This document shows, one piece after another, positions 35,834-44,690 of a stretch of 64,000 nt of DNA. Position numbers and translations under genes: made by a program. Source of the DNA: Lactobacillus kimbladii (lineage in GTDB: Bacteria; Bacillota; Bacilli; Lactobacillales; Lactobacillaceae); assembly GCF_014323605.1 (NCBI RefSeq), contig NZ_SCMB01000001.1, positions 598,722 through 662,721 on the forward strand, read 5' to 3'. Every line of letters begins with the position of its first letter. The first letter of the stretch is position 1. Under the pieces are notes generated by a model. The model was given only the letters and a program-made list of their open reading frames with translations. It had not been told where the DNA came from and searched no databases.

Positions 35834-35880
35834 ATAAAAGGGTTCTAAAACTGATAGTGATTAGTCAAGAGCCCTTTTAT
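35834..35880. terminator. terminator of treB
   Basis: ATAAAAGGGTTCT and AGAGCCCTTTTAT form a 13-base stem with one G-U pair around a 21-base loop. Confidence 0.65.
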
Positions 35881-35946
35881 AATGCATTTTTGAAATACTC
35901 GGTTAAACTATAATAAAATGAATAATAGTGGATGGAGTGATTACAA

Positions 35947-36624
35947 ATGAAAGTTCTGATAATTGGTGCTCACGGACAGATTGGGCAATTATTGGTAAAA
36001 ATTCTACAAGAAAGTACGACTTGCCAAATCATTGCCGGTTTGCGCTCCCATGAGCAGGAAAAAGCATATCAAGAAAAGGGAATTACTACTGCATTTGTTG
36101 ATCTAGCAAGACCGCAAGGGCAATTGGCCAAAGCCATGCAAACGGTTGATGTAGTTGTATTTGCGGCCGGTTCAGGTGGCAAAACCGGTGCTGATGCAAC
36201 GATGATGATTGACCTTGATGGAGCAGTCAAAGCAATTAATGCGGCAAAAGAAATTGGCGTTCACCGTTTTATCATGATTAGTGCAATTAAATCTGACGAT
36301 CGCAGCTTTTGGTCGGATAATACACCAGCAGCAGGACCGCAAAATTATTACTATGCGGCAAAATATTATGCTGATCAGTGGTTATTGCACAGTTCACTCG
36401 ACTATACAATTTTGCGGCCAGTGGCACTGACTAATCAAAAGGGAACGGGAAAGATCAAAGTGGCAAATCATTTTACTGATTCTATTGCAGATATGACAAT
36501 TACTCGTCAAGATGTGGCCCGAACAGTTGCTAACATTATTTTAACGGGAAAATTACACCAAAAGGAATTTGATATTGCCAATGGCTCAGTACCTATTGCA
36601 CAGGCAATTACAAACTTCCACTAA
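35947..36624 (+). CDS. NAD(P)-binding atypical SDR-type protein
   Basis: The 225-residue protein has the NmrA/atypical SDR nucleotide-binding start VLIIGAHGQIGQLLVKIL and a YYAAKYYAD segment where classical SDRs have YxxxK. Proteins of this type (YwnB/YtfG-like) reduce small molecules or sense redox cofactors. It is monocistronic, with SD GGAG and a strong terminator. The substrate cannot be deduced. Confidence 0.8.
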   Translation: MKVLIIGAHGQIGQLLVKILQESTTCQIIAGLRSHEQEKAYQEKGITTAFVDLARPQGQLAKAMQTVDVVVFAAGSGGKTGADATMMIDLDGAVKAINAAKEIGVHRFIMISAIKSDDRSFWSDNTPAAGPQNYYYAAKYYADQWLLHSSLDYTILRPVALTNQKGTGKIKVANHFTDSIADMTITRQDVARTVANIILTGKLHQKEFDIANGSVPIAQAITNFH

Positions 36625-36646
36625 AAATATTTTGATCATAAACTTT

Positions 36647-36694
36647 AAAAGGCTAATAAATTAATGCTTCGTTAACATAATTTATTAGCCTTTT
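36647..36694. terminator. terminator after the SDR-type gene
   Basis: AAAAGGCTAATAAATTA and TAATTTATTAGCCTTTT pair along 17 bases. Confidence 0.85.
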
Positions 36695-36839
36695 ACTTTG
36701 GACTAAAACCCAATAAAAAATGAATGAAAGTAGTAGTGTAAATATTATTGCTTTAAGTCTGCTTAAAAAAAGTATTGCGCTTATATTAGTGCATATAGTA
36801 AAATCTGCTTATATTGTTATTAGAATAAAGGAGGGAGCT

Positions 36840-37736
36840 ATGCTAAAAGTAGAACATTTAAGTAAGCGCTTTGGTGATTTTCAGGCTCTTAAAGATGTCA
36901 ACTTTACCATTCAGCCTGGTGAAATTATGGGTTTGATTGGTCAAAATGGTGCAGGGAAAACTACCACTTTTCACAGTATTTTAAATTTTCTTCATTACGA
37001 CGGAAAAATTTCTTGGGAAGATCAGCCCATTACTGAAAAAACTTTTGATACTATCGGCTACTTACCGGAAGAACGCAGTTTACTACCCAAAATGACTATT
37101 GAGCAGCAAATTGTTTATTTGGCGGAGCTAAAAAGCCGCCCTGCAAAAGAGATAAAACCGCAAATTGATGACTGGCTGAAACGCTTTGATGTGCAGGGTA
37201 AGAAAAGTGACAAAATAAAAACACTTTCGAAGGGTAATCAGCAGAAAGTGCAGTTAATTTGTACTTTAATTCATCAGCCCAAGTTAATTATTTTGGATGA
37301 GCCCTTTAGTGGTTTGGATCCGGTAAATGCAGATTTGCTTAAAAACGCAGTTTTAGATGCTAAAAAGAATAATGCAGCAATTATCTTTTCCAGTCACGAT
37401 ATGTCAAACGTTGAAGAAATCTGCGATAGTTTGATCATGTTGAAAAAGGGACAAGTTGTTTTAAGTGGTACAGTTGACGCTGTTCGTGACTCATTTGGTA
37501 AAACAGAAATTTACTGCAAAACTACTAAGTCGCTTGCAGAATTACAGCAGCTCCCTCACGTTAAAAAAGTAGAAAAGAAAGCGCATGGTCAATATCTTTT
37601 ACGGATTGACGATGAAAACAGCGGTCCGGAAGTTTTTGACGCATTGACAAATGGCGAATATGTTGAAGAGTTCCGGCAACAACCACCAACGCTTGACGAA
37701 ATATTTAGAATGGAAGCTGGTGAACGACATGAATAA
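36840..37736 (+). CDS. ABC transporter ATPase, NatA-like
   Basis: The 298-residue ATPase has Walker A GQNGAGKTT, signature LSKGNQQK and Walker B LIILDEPFSGLDP. It ends in the DUF4162-type extension found in NatA/YhaQ proteins. With the following permease it forms an exporter of the sodium/drug NatAB type. The ATG at 36840 follows AAGGAGGG; a 40-codon in-frame extension upstream lacks an SD. The stop overlaps the permease start (ATGAATAA). Confidence 0.87.
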   Translation: MLKVEHLSKRFGDFQALKDVNFTIQPGEIMGLIGQNGAGKTTTFHSILNFLHYDGKISWEDQPITEKTFDTIGYLPEERSLLPKMTIEQQIVYLAELKSRPAKEIKPQIDDWLKRFDVQGKKSDKIKTLSKGNQQKVQLICTLIHQPKLIILDEPFSGLDPVNADLLKNAVLDAKKNNAAIIFSSHDMSNVEEICDSLIMLKKGQVVLSGTVDAVRDSFGKTEIYCKTTKSLAELQQLPHVKKVEKKAHGQYLLRIDDENSGPEVFDALTNGEYVEEFRQQPPTLDEIFRMEAGERHE

Positions 37737-38952
37737 GTTATGGACCGTAACGCTGCAAACTTATTGGCATCAAGTTAAATCTTGGTCTTTTCTGCTTTTG
37801 ATTTTGGGACCGTTTTTCATAATTGGCTGTAGTGCCTTAGGAGGAGCTATCGGTGCTAGTTCTGATTCAGACAGTCAGATTGCAGTTATCAGTTCCAATA
37901 AGCAAGTTCGCCAAAACTTTATTAAAAATAATGATAAATATGTTGATTCTAAAATTAAAACCGCTGAATCTGCAAAAAAGGCTGTCAAAAAAGAAAAGAT
38001 TGATGGCTACTTGGTATTTGAAACGCAAAAAAAGCAGGTTAAGGCCATTTATCATGGAGCGTCACCTATTGATGATGAATTGAAACCCAAAGTAAAAAGC
38101 TATTTACAAGTCTTGCAGAGTCAACTGAATTTGCAAAAGGCGCAATTAGCACCACATCAGCTTAAGGCCTTACAGCAGCAGCCAAAATATCGCGAAGTAC
38201 TCCAGAAAAATCATCAGGGAGATAAATTGGTTAAAATGGTGTCTTTAATTATTGTGATTATGGTCGTTTACATGGTTTTGATGTCCTACAGTAGTATTAC
38301 AGCTCAAGAAATAGCCTCTGAAAAGGGCACGAAGATTATGGAAATCATTTTTTCCAGTACAACTGCTGCAAAATATTTTTTAGGCAAAATTTTGGGTATT
38401 TTCGGCGTAATTTTTACTCAGCTCATCATTTATATTGTTGGCGGCTGGGCAACTTACCGTTGGGCATTGCATGCAAAAATTACGGCTTCTTTTATGCATA
38501 ACAATCAAGTAGTAATAAATAAAATTTTGGGCAATTTGTTAAATGTCAATCTCATTTTTCTGATTCTTGGTGTAATTATTTATACGATATTAGCAGCCTT
38601 TTCAGGAGCTTTAGTAGCTAAGCCGGAAGATTCTTCAAAAGCTGCTCAAGGTACTACAATGCTTTCCCTCATTGCATTTTTCCTGTCATTTGCGCTTATT
38701 ACTAACCCAGAACAAATTCTGCCACAAGTATTATCTTACGTACCTTTCTTTTCCTCATTCATGATGCCGATTCGTATAATTAATGGTCATGTGGGTAATA
38801 TGGAAGTTATTCTGTCGCTGGTAATTTTAATAGTAAGTATTGTTGCTTTAACAGTATACATTAGTAAAATCTATCAAGGCGTAATTTTACAAACTGAAGA
38901 TACCAGCTTTTGGAAGAGATTAAAACGAGGACTGGCATATAGTAAAGCGTAA
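37729..38952 (+). CDS. ABC-2 permease, NatB-like
   Basis: The 407-residue membrane protein has one N-terminal helix, a soluble loop of about 150 residues rich in Lys and Gln, and five or six helices from about 165 to 390, which is the ABC2_membrane_3 plan. It carries the motif EKGTKIMEIIFSS before the helices. It is coupled to the NatA-like ATPase. The export substrate (Na+, drugs, peptides) is not resolved by sequence. Confidence 0.85.
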   Translation: MNKLWTVTLQTYWHQVKSWSFLLLILGPFFIIGCSALGGAIGASSDSDSQIAVISSNKQVRQNFIKNNDKYVDSKIKTAESAKKAVKKEKIDGYLVFETQKKQVKAIYHGASPIDDELKPKVKSYLQVLQSQLNLQKAQLAPHQLKALQQQPKYREVLQKNHQGDKLVKMVSLIIVIMVVYMVLMSYSSITAQEIASEKGTKIMEIIFSSTTAAKYFLGKILGIFGVIFTQLIIYIVGGWATYRWALHAKITASFMHNNQVVINKILGNLLNVNLIFLILGVIIYTILAAFSGALVAKPEDSSKAAQGTTMLSLIAFFLSFALITNPEQILPQVLSYVPFFSSFMMPIRIINGHVGNMEVILSLVILIVSIVALTVYISKIYQGVILQTEDTSFWKRLKRGLAYSKA

Positions 38953-38990
38953 GTGATCTAAAAAAGACTAGGACGAATGATATGCTGATA

Positions 38991-39215
38991 TGACCCCCAA
39001 ATTTAGGACAAATTTGGGGGTATTTTTGTGGCTAAATAAAATTAAAATCTATCATCATTACATGATTATTAAGGTGGTCTTTGATAATAAAAAACAACTA
39101 ATGCATCCAAAGTTTGATATTGGGAAAGACTACCGATAAAGTCTTGCTGTAATTCAATAAACAAAGGACTAACTCCGATCAAATATCGGAAGTTAGTCCT
39201 GAGCTATGATTAAAT
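38991..39215 (+). mobile_element. internally deleted IS3-type element
   Basis: The left end TGACCCCCAAATTTAGGACA (38991-39010) is the inverse of the right end seen at 20566 (18 of 20). The transposase tail, encoding KGLTPIKYRKLVLSYD, lies at 39163-39214. About 150 bases of unrelated or scrambled sequence separate the two. The left end folds into a perfect 12-bp stem (38993-39021), and the tail forms a hairpin (39165-39200). Confidence 0.65.
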
Positions 39216-39918
39216 AATTTATCATACAAATTAGATAAATAGTTATTGATCTAACAACCATCTAAAACAATAATGATAACCCAAGAAACTTAGGCAAGCT
39301 TCTATATTTATCTAATTCTTGCAATAATAGTTGAATTATTGTAAAGTAATGTTAACAGATATATGATAATTATTAGTATTAATTGTTCTTTGATCAGAGT
39401 ATAGTACTAAAAATGGTATTATCATAATATTGAGAGTTAACTTAGCGGTTAACTTTTTTTATTTTTTCTTTTCATAGATCATATAACATCTCCTTTCAAT
39501 ATTTTTTATAAATAATTCATAATAATGATTATTTATATCTTTAAAAAAGTTTATAAAGTATCCGCTTACACTTTATAATCTAGCTCTGTACTGCAATTTT
39601 GTCAATAAAAAAGCTTTTTTATAGTCTTTTTTGTTATGGTCCAAAGGAAGAGTACAAAAGGAACATAAATATAAAGATCAAGTTTAAAAAAATGGTGTAT
39701 AATAAAATACTATTCAAACCAAATACTGTATTTTTGTGATTAGTCTTAAGTGAACATCATTTGAATACATTTAAACTTTGTATGTCCAATGGCTGGATTT
39801 TAGTAATTGAACAACTTTTAGTTACTGGTAATAACTATTTCTCTGACTTTTTAATTGTGGCTGCAAAGACCAAAATATTAGTAATAGTTTTAGACTATGT
39901 TTGTTATATGGAGGAAGC
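39216..39918. other. 700-bp AT-rich intergenic region
   Basis: No coding frame of credible length was found. It holds an intrinsic-terminator-like hairpin (39435-39460) with no gene before it, a 9-bp inverted repeat TTATAAAGT/ACTTTATAA (39551-39578) around a loosely cre-like core, and a palindrome AAAAAAGCTTTTTT near 39606. A small RNA or a decayed gene could lie here. The end carries the GGAGG site of the next gene. Confidence 0.45.
39435..39460 (+). terminator. terminator-like hairpin without upstream gene
   Basis: AGTTAAC and GTTAACT pair around a 6-base loop and are followed by at least six T residues. A weak TATAGT lies at 39400-39405, so a transcript of about 50 bases is conceivable. 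Confidence 0.5.
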
Positions 39919-40812
39919 ATGATTATCAGTAATATTTGGTTGATTATTTTTGCCACTATTTCTTCATTTTCTAGAGGAATAATATCAGTTATTGACCGTT
40001 ACCAAATGGGCTATCGCAAGCAAAGTTCAATTGATGTGAACTTTTTAAACAATATTTGCAGTTCGGTTTTAGTAACTTTCTTTCTAATTTACGTCTTGCA
40101 CAATTTTCCTAGTCCCAGAATAACCAACAACTATCTTATTAAAGTCCTTTTATATGCTTTTTTGGCGCAGATAGTTGCCTATGGTTACAGCTATGTGTTC
40201 AAAAAAGTTTCAATTATGCAGTCTGTGCTATTGAGTAAAGTGACCGATCTTTTCATACCTTGGGCCATCTTGCTGACTATGGGCTATTTTAGCAAATCCT
40301 CATATTTAGTTTCTGTTATTTCCACGGTGATCGTGGTTATTTATATTGTTTTCGAACAGCGCCACAATAATTTAAATTTGAAAAACCTGTTGACGACTTT
40401 TGCCGTAATTGCGCCCTTGTTGATTATCCAAGCGGCACTTTCACCGTTATTAACTAAAGGCCTAATCAAACCGATTGATCTGGTCTTTTTTACTATTATG
40501 ACAATTTATGTGCGCTGTTTAATTACCTTAATTACTTTTATTTATAAAAATAGGACTCTTAAAATCAGCGCTGAAAATCTTAAAGGTAAGGTTTATCTGA
40601 TTTATGGTTCTCGGGCGGTTTTGACTCTTTTAGCGCAAGTAACTTATACTTTGGCAACATCTTCACCTAACTCAAGCATTGCCTGGATCTTTTTAAACAT
40701 GACCTCTTTATACAGCGTCATCTTTGGCGATATTTTCCTTAAAGAAAAGATGAAATTTGCAGATATTTTGGTAATTGTTGCCATTTTTATCTTGGCTTTA
40801 TTTTCAAAGTAA
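39919..40812 (+). CDS. EamA/DMT-type membrane transporter
   Basis: The 297-residue protein has about ten hydrophobic helices in two halves, as in drug/metabolite transporters, with the Pro-containing segment SPNSSIAWIFLNMTSLYSVI in the second half. The ATG at 39919 follows GGAGGAAGC; an in-frame TTG at 39901 does not. It stands alone, upstream of the next operon. The substrate is unknown. Confidence 0.8.
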   Translation: MIISNIWLIIFATISSFSRGIISVIDRYQMGYRKQSSIDVNFLNNICSSVLVTFFLIYVLHNFPSPRITNNYLIKVLLYAFLAQIVAYGYSYVFKKVSIMQSVLLSKVTDLFIPWAILLTMGYFSKSSYLVSVISTVIVVIYIVFEQRHNNLNLKNLLTTFAVIAPLLIIQAALSPLLTKGLIKPIDLVFFTIMTIYVRCLITLITFIYKNRTLKISAENLKGKVYLIYGSRAVLTLLAQVTYTLATSSPNSSIAWIFLNMTSLYSVIFGDIFLKEKMKFADILVIVAIFILALFSK

Positions 40813-40822
40813 CTGCAGGAGT

Positions 40823-40851
40823 TTGGAAAAATAAGAATTAAGCGCTATAAT
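40823..40851 (+). promoter_or_regulatory. promoter of the leader ORF/ABC operon
   Basis: TTGGAA (40823-40828) and TATAAT (40846-40851) are 17 bases apart. The -10 box is enclosed by AGCGC and GCGCT (40841-40857), an inverted repeat that may be an operator. Transcription should begin at about 40858, which is also the ATG of the leader frame. Confidence 0.75.
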
Positions 40852-40857
40852 GGCGCT

Positions 40858-40923
40858 ATGATTTGGAAACGTCGGTTCAAGGTAAATGTTGGTTTCTATT
40901 TGGGGAAGAAACCAGCACCTTAA
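40858..40923 (+). CDS. 21-codon leader peptide, apparently leaderless
   Basis: A short frame starts with an ATG seven bases after the -10 box, exactly where transcription should begin, so the mRNA would have no 5' leader. The peptide starts MIWKRRFKV and ends LGKKPAP; it is strongly basic and finishes Pro-Ala-Pro before the stop. A stem of 15 bp in two parts (AAGGT/ACCTT outside, GTTGGTTTCT/AGAAACCAGC inside) covers the second half of the frame. The ABC ATPase starts 22 bases after the stop. Such layout is that of attenuator peptides for drug-resistance genes. It is not a known family to me. Confidence 0.5.
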   Translation: MIWKRRFKVNVGFYLGKKPAP

Positions 40924-40945
40924 ATTAAGTATTGGGGAATAATTA

Positions 40946-41893
40946 ATGATAATTGAAACCAAGAACCTGGCGAAACGGTATCGTAAGGTGAAAGCAGCTA
41001 AGCTGTTTCACAAAGAATATCGCATTTTTGACGCAGTAAAAAATGTTTCTCTAGAGATTCATCAAGGAGATCATGTTGGCCTAGTGGGGCTGAATGGTTC
41101 CGGCAAGTCAACCTTGATCAAAATGATTTTAGGTATTTTGCAGCCTGATGGCGGCAGTATCAAGACTTTTGGTAGAGATCCGCTTAATAACAGACAAAAA
41201 AATGCGGCTAAAATAGGAGTAGTATTCGGGCAAAGAAGCCAATTACGCTGGGACTTGCCTGCAATAGACACCTTCAAACTCAACCGTGAAATATATCAAG
41301 TACCGGAGGATATTTTTACCAAACGGGTAACAAAGTTAGCGCGGATGCTGCAGGCTAGCGAGTTTTTAACGCAACCGGTGCGCACACTTAGTTTGGGTCA
41401 ACGGATGAAAGCTGAATTTATTGCAGCTCTTATTCACGATCCTGAACTGCTTATTTTAGATGAACCCACAATTGGACTTGACGTTCTGACTAAAAATAGC
41501 ATCACGCAATTTTTACAACAATTAACTGATAAAACGATCATTTTCACTTCGCACGATCTCGATGAAGTAGCCAAAGTATGCTCACGCATTTTAATTTTGA
41601 ATAAAGGTCAGTTGGTATTAGATCAAAGTAGTCTACAACTAGCAGAATTAGATGTGCCCACAACGGTCACGTTTACCAGTGCAGATAAATTAAGCGCCAC
41701 TTTAATAAAGCAATGGCCCAACATGATGCAGCTTAAAAACGGTTCATACCAGATTGCAGGCATTAAGCAAGAAAATCTGAAAGAAGTGTTAAGTACAATT
41801 ACTGCCCGCATCCCAGTTGCCAATATTGAAGTTAAGAGCAATAAATTGGCATATTTATTGGCGCACCTCAAACAGCAGGAGGTGCAGCAATGA
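40946..41893 (+). CDS. ABC transporter ATPase of an ABC-2 exporter
   Basis: The 315-residue ATPase has Walker A GLNGSGKST, signature LSLGQRMKAE and Walker B LLILDEPTIGLD. It has the Q-loop segment FGQRSQLRWDLP characteristic of ATPases linked to ABC2_membrane_6 permeases, and a C-terminal domain of about 80 residues. The two permease genes follow with a 4-base overlap and a 2-base gap, so it is a three-gene exporter. The short upstream frame may control it. Confidence 0.87.
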   Translation: MIIETKNLAKRYRKVKAAKLFHKEYRIFDAVKNVSLEIHQGDHVGLVGLNGSGKSTLIKMILGILQPDGGSIKTFGRDPLNNRQKNAAKIGVVFGQRSQLRWDLPAIDTFKLNREIYQVPEDIFTKRVTKLARMLQASEFLTQPVRTLSLGQRMKAEFIAALIHDPELLILDEPTIGLDVLTKNSITQFLQQLTDKTIIFTSHDLDEVAKVCSRILILNKGQLVLDQSSLQLAELDVPTTVTFTSADKLSATLIKQWPNMMQLKNGSYQIAGIKQENLKEVLSTITARIPVANIEVKSNKLAYLLAHLKQQEVQQ

Positions 41894-42660
41894 AATATAG
41901 GCTAATGCTCATTAAAATAGGAATAAAAAAAGGTCTAGCCTCAAAATATGCTTTGATTTTCTGGCTGTTTTCATCTTTAATTTCGCTTACTGTACAGTAT
42001 TTTTTGTGGCAAGCTGTTCTAACTGGCAAGCCAAACGGTGAATTTAAACAAACAATTAGTTATTTGGTATTAATGCAGCTTTTGACCGTGCTTTTTCCTA
42101 AAACCAGCTACGATGTGAATGATAAAGTTCGTTCTGGTGATATTGCACTTGACCTGTTAAAACCAGTAGCATTTGCAACGCAGCTACTGTGGGAAAGTAT
42201 TGGCTATTCAGTTGTCAAATTTGCAGTGATTGGTACAGTGGATTTATTAGTTTTTTTATGGATTCTGAATTTTCAAATTGCAGTGAGCACAATTTTCATG
42301 GTCTTAGTAACAACCACTTTGGCGTATTTATTGTATTTTGAACTGGAACTGCTTTTAGGGACATTTTCTTTTTATACTTATAGTATTTGGGGCATCTCCA
42401 CTTTTAAAGAAGCAATACTATTGGTATTAGCTGGCAATATTTTTCCGGCCAATTTTTATCCGGCAGTGATCAAAAAGTTGGCCGCTTATTTGCCATTTCA
42501 ATATTCATTTGGTGCAGTAGGAATGCTGGCGCAAAAGCCATCGTGGAGTTTATTTATTCAAGTAGTTTTGATCCAGCTTGTCTACATTATTTTTTTCAAC
42601 GTACTCTTTAAATTCTTGTTCAAGCGCTCCGTTGTTTCAACTGTGATTCAAGGGGGTTAA
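41890..42660 (+). CDS. ABC-2 permease (ABC2_membrane_6 type), first subunit
   Basis: The 256-residue membrane protein has six helices and the pattern VRSGDIALDLLKPV after the second helix, typical of the ABC2_membrane_6 family. Members in other bacteria export toxic amphiphiles such as viologens. It probably pairs with the next gene product to form the pore. Confidence 0.83.
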   Translation: MKYRLMLIKIGIKKGLASKYALIFWLFSSLISLTVQYFLWQAVLTGKPNGEFKQTISYLVLMQLLTVLFPKTSYDVNDKVRSGDIALDLLKPVAFATQLLWESIGYSVVKFAVIGTVDLLVFLWILNFQIAVSTIFMVLVTTTLAYLLYFELELLLGTFSFYTYSIWGISTFKEAILLVLAGNIFPANFYPAVIKKLAAYLPFQYSFGAVGMLAQKPSWSLFIQVVLIQLVYIIFFNVLFKFLFKRSVVSTVIQGG

Positions 42661-42662
42661 TA

Positions 42663-43439
42663 ATGAGATATTTAAAATTATTAAGTACTTATTTAAAAAT
42701 CAATTTAAAATCACTTGCTGTTTATGACCTGGACTTTTATTTCGCGCTAGCAGGGATGATCATTCAAAACGTGCTTAATATTGTGGCTTTAAGATTTATT
42801 TTTAATATTGTGCCTCGCATTAAGGGTTATAGTTTTGCACAGTTGCTTTTAACTTACGCTTTAGCAACTTTAGCTTTTGCTATTTTTCGTTGCTTTTTTA
42901 TCAATGCGCTCAATATTTCAGACTATATTCATGACGGGCGCTTAGATACAATCTTAATTAAACCCGTCAATCCTTTATTTCAGCTTGTTAATGAACGAGT
43001 CGATGAAGATGCGTGGGGCGATTTAATTGTTGCGCTTTTGCTGTTAATAATTGTGGATATGCAGTTGCATAATCCATGGTATATCACGGTCATGTTTATT
43101 TTTATTTCACTTTTTACTTCGCTCATCTTCTTAGGACTAGCTGTATTAGGTAATATCGTTGCACTACTTTCTAATGGTTTAGCCAACTTGGCAGAAACAA
43201 CATTTGACTTTTTTGACATGAGTAAATACCCGTTAGCGATCTATTCGTCGGCTTTAAGGCTAATTATGACCTTTATCTTGCCAATCGGCTGGGTTGCTTC
43301 AATTCCACAAGAAAAAATTGCAGTTAAACATGAGTGGGAATGGCTACTGTTAGTTCCTGCCGCGTGTATATTCTTTTTTATCGTAATTTATCAGTTATGG
43401 CGAGTGTTTTTACAAAAATACCAAAGTACTGGCAGTTAA
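42663..43439 (+). CDS. ABC-2 permease (DUF990/ABC2_membrane_6 type), second subunit
   Basis: The 258-residue protein has the same plan as its neighbour, with the matching segment IHDGRLDTILIKPVNPLFQL after the second helix. This charged, Pro-containing loop probably contacts the ATPase. It ends the operon just before a strong terminator. Substrate unknown. Confidence 0.83.
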   Translation: MRYLKLLSTYLKINLKSLAVYDLDFYFALAGMIIQNVLNIVALRFIFNIVPRIKGYSFAQLLLTYALATLAFAIFRCFFINALNISDYIHDGRLDTILIKPVNPLFQLVNERVDEDAWGDLIVALLLLIIVDMQLHNPWYITVMFIFISLFTSLIFLGLAVLGNIVALLSNGLANLAETTFDFFDMSKYPLAIYSSALRLIMTFILPIGWVASIPQEKIAVKHEWEWLLLVPAACIFFFIVIYQLWRVFLQKYQSTGS

Positions 43440-43441
43440 CA

Positions 43442-43480
43442 CTAAAAAGCTCTGTAGCTTATGGCTACAGGGCTTTTTAG
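43442..43480. terminator. terminator of the ABC operon
   Basis: CTAAAAAGCTCTGTAGC and GCTACAGGGCTTTTTAG form a stem of 17 bases with one mismatch; it works in both directions and may also serve the converging lysR gene. Confidence 0.85.
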
Positions 43481-43518
43481 TTTCTGAAACTCTTTTTCTT
43501 TTATTGCATTAAATCCTA

Positions 43519-44397
43519 TTACTCAAAAATTGATTCCTGCAGTAATTTTAAAAATAATTCTGCGACTGGTGATAAATTAACACCGTGTTTCCAAACCACC
43601 CTGATAGCTTGCTGCAGCTCTGGCTGCAATTTTCTAAACGTAATGCCCGAATCTTTAGACGTATCAGCTAATTTATCTAAAGTAAGCATTAATGCGGCAT
43701 GATTCTTAACCATCAAAGTACCGTTAAAATTTAAATTATAACTGCCAATAAAATTGACTGAATCATAATAATTTCCTAGCCAGTTTTGAAAAAGGTGCAT
43801 TTTTTGCGCTTGCTGTGAATTTAATAAAGAACGTCCTTGTAAATCTACTGGTTTGATCACTGCTTTTTGCGCTAAAGGATCATTAGCGGGCATTAAAATC
43901 CCCCAAGTATCTCTTTCGGGTAAGGTTAAAGAGGCGTAATTAGCTAAAGGAACGTTTCCGATAATGACTGCAAAGTCAACCGTCCCGTTATCTAGCTTGC
44001 GTTCGGCATAACTGTAGTCTCCACTTAATAGGTGAATTTTAACAGAAGGGTGCTCTTTAATAATTGCGCTGACCACATTCATGACCCGCTGCATCCCGAG
44101 GCTTTCTCCCGCAGCGATGGTCAAGTCGCCACTAATAAAAGAAGCTTTTGTTAGATTTCTTTTGGTTTTAGCAGATAAGTCTAAAATTTCCTGTGCCTGT
44201 TCAAGTAAATAATGACCTGCTGGAGTTAAGGCTAAATGCCGCGACTTACGGCTAAACAATTTAACGCCAAGTTCAGCTTCTAGTTCAGCAATTTGCCTTG
44301 ATAAAGCTGGCTGGGAGATAAGCAGCTTTCTGGCAGCACGGGTCATATTGCCTTCTTGGGCCACGGCTACAAAGTAATTTAAAACTCTTAGTTCCAT
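43519..44397 (-). CDS. LysR-family transcriptional regulator
   Basis: The 292-residue protein has a LysR HTH (NMTRAARKLLISQPALSRQI) and a full-length effector domain. It converges on the ABC exporter and is divergent from merR, 290 bases away. Neither neighbour is a firm target. It resembles regulators of single efflux or metabolic genes, but its effector is not apparent. Confidence 0.87.
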   Translation of the reverse strand: MELRVLNYFVAVAQEGNMTRAARKLLISQPALSRQIAELEAELGVKLFSRKSRHLALTPAGHYLLEQAQEILDLSAKTKRNLTKASFISGDLTIAAGESLGMQRVMNVVSAIIKEHPSVKIHLLSGDYSYAERKLDNGTVDFAVIIGNVPLANYASLTLPERDTWGILMPANDPLAQKAVIKPVDLQGRSLLNSQQAQKMHLFQNWLGNYYDSVNFIGSYNLNFNGTLMVKNHAALMLTLDKLADTSKDSGITFRKLQPELQQAIRVVWKHGVNLSPVAELFLKLLQESIFE

Positions 44398-44644
44398 ATT
44401 ATCTTCTCCTTGCTAAATTGTTTTTGCCTCTAAAAAGTCCCTTTAATGCAAACAAGTTATACTAGATCATGTTTAAAAAGTATTTTACATAAAAAAGTAG
44501 TATGACTAAAATTTTAACTAATCGGTAAAATCGAAAGATAAAAAGCGCCTATAACTATTAACTATAGGTTACTTTTTAACGATATTAGGCTTAAAAAACG
44601 AGTAAAATTGTTGCAGTCAACCTAATATATTTTTTAAGCTACTG

Positions 44645-44668
44645 CCTAAACTTAGATCTAAGTTTAGG
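44645..44668. promoter_or_regulatory. 24-bp perfect palindrome before merR
   Basis: The arm CCTAAACTTAGA is followed directly by its complement TCTAAGTTTAGG. It ends 22 bases before the merR ATG. MerR proteins bind long dyads inside promoter spacers, so this is the expected autoregulatory site. Confidence 0.75.
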
Positions 44669-44690
44669 TCTATCAGAAAGAGGAACAATA

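Noticed and set aside
36720..36839. N-terminal 40-residue extension of the NatA-like ATPase
   Set aside because: The ATG at 36840 has an AAGGAGGG site and fits the family start; the extension covers the promoter region.
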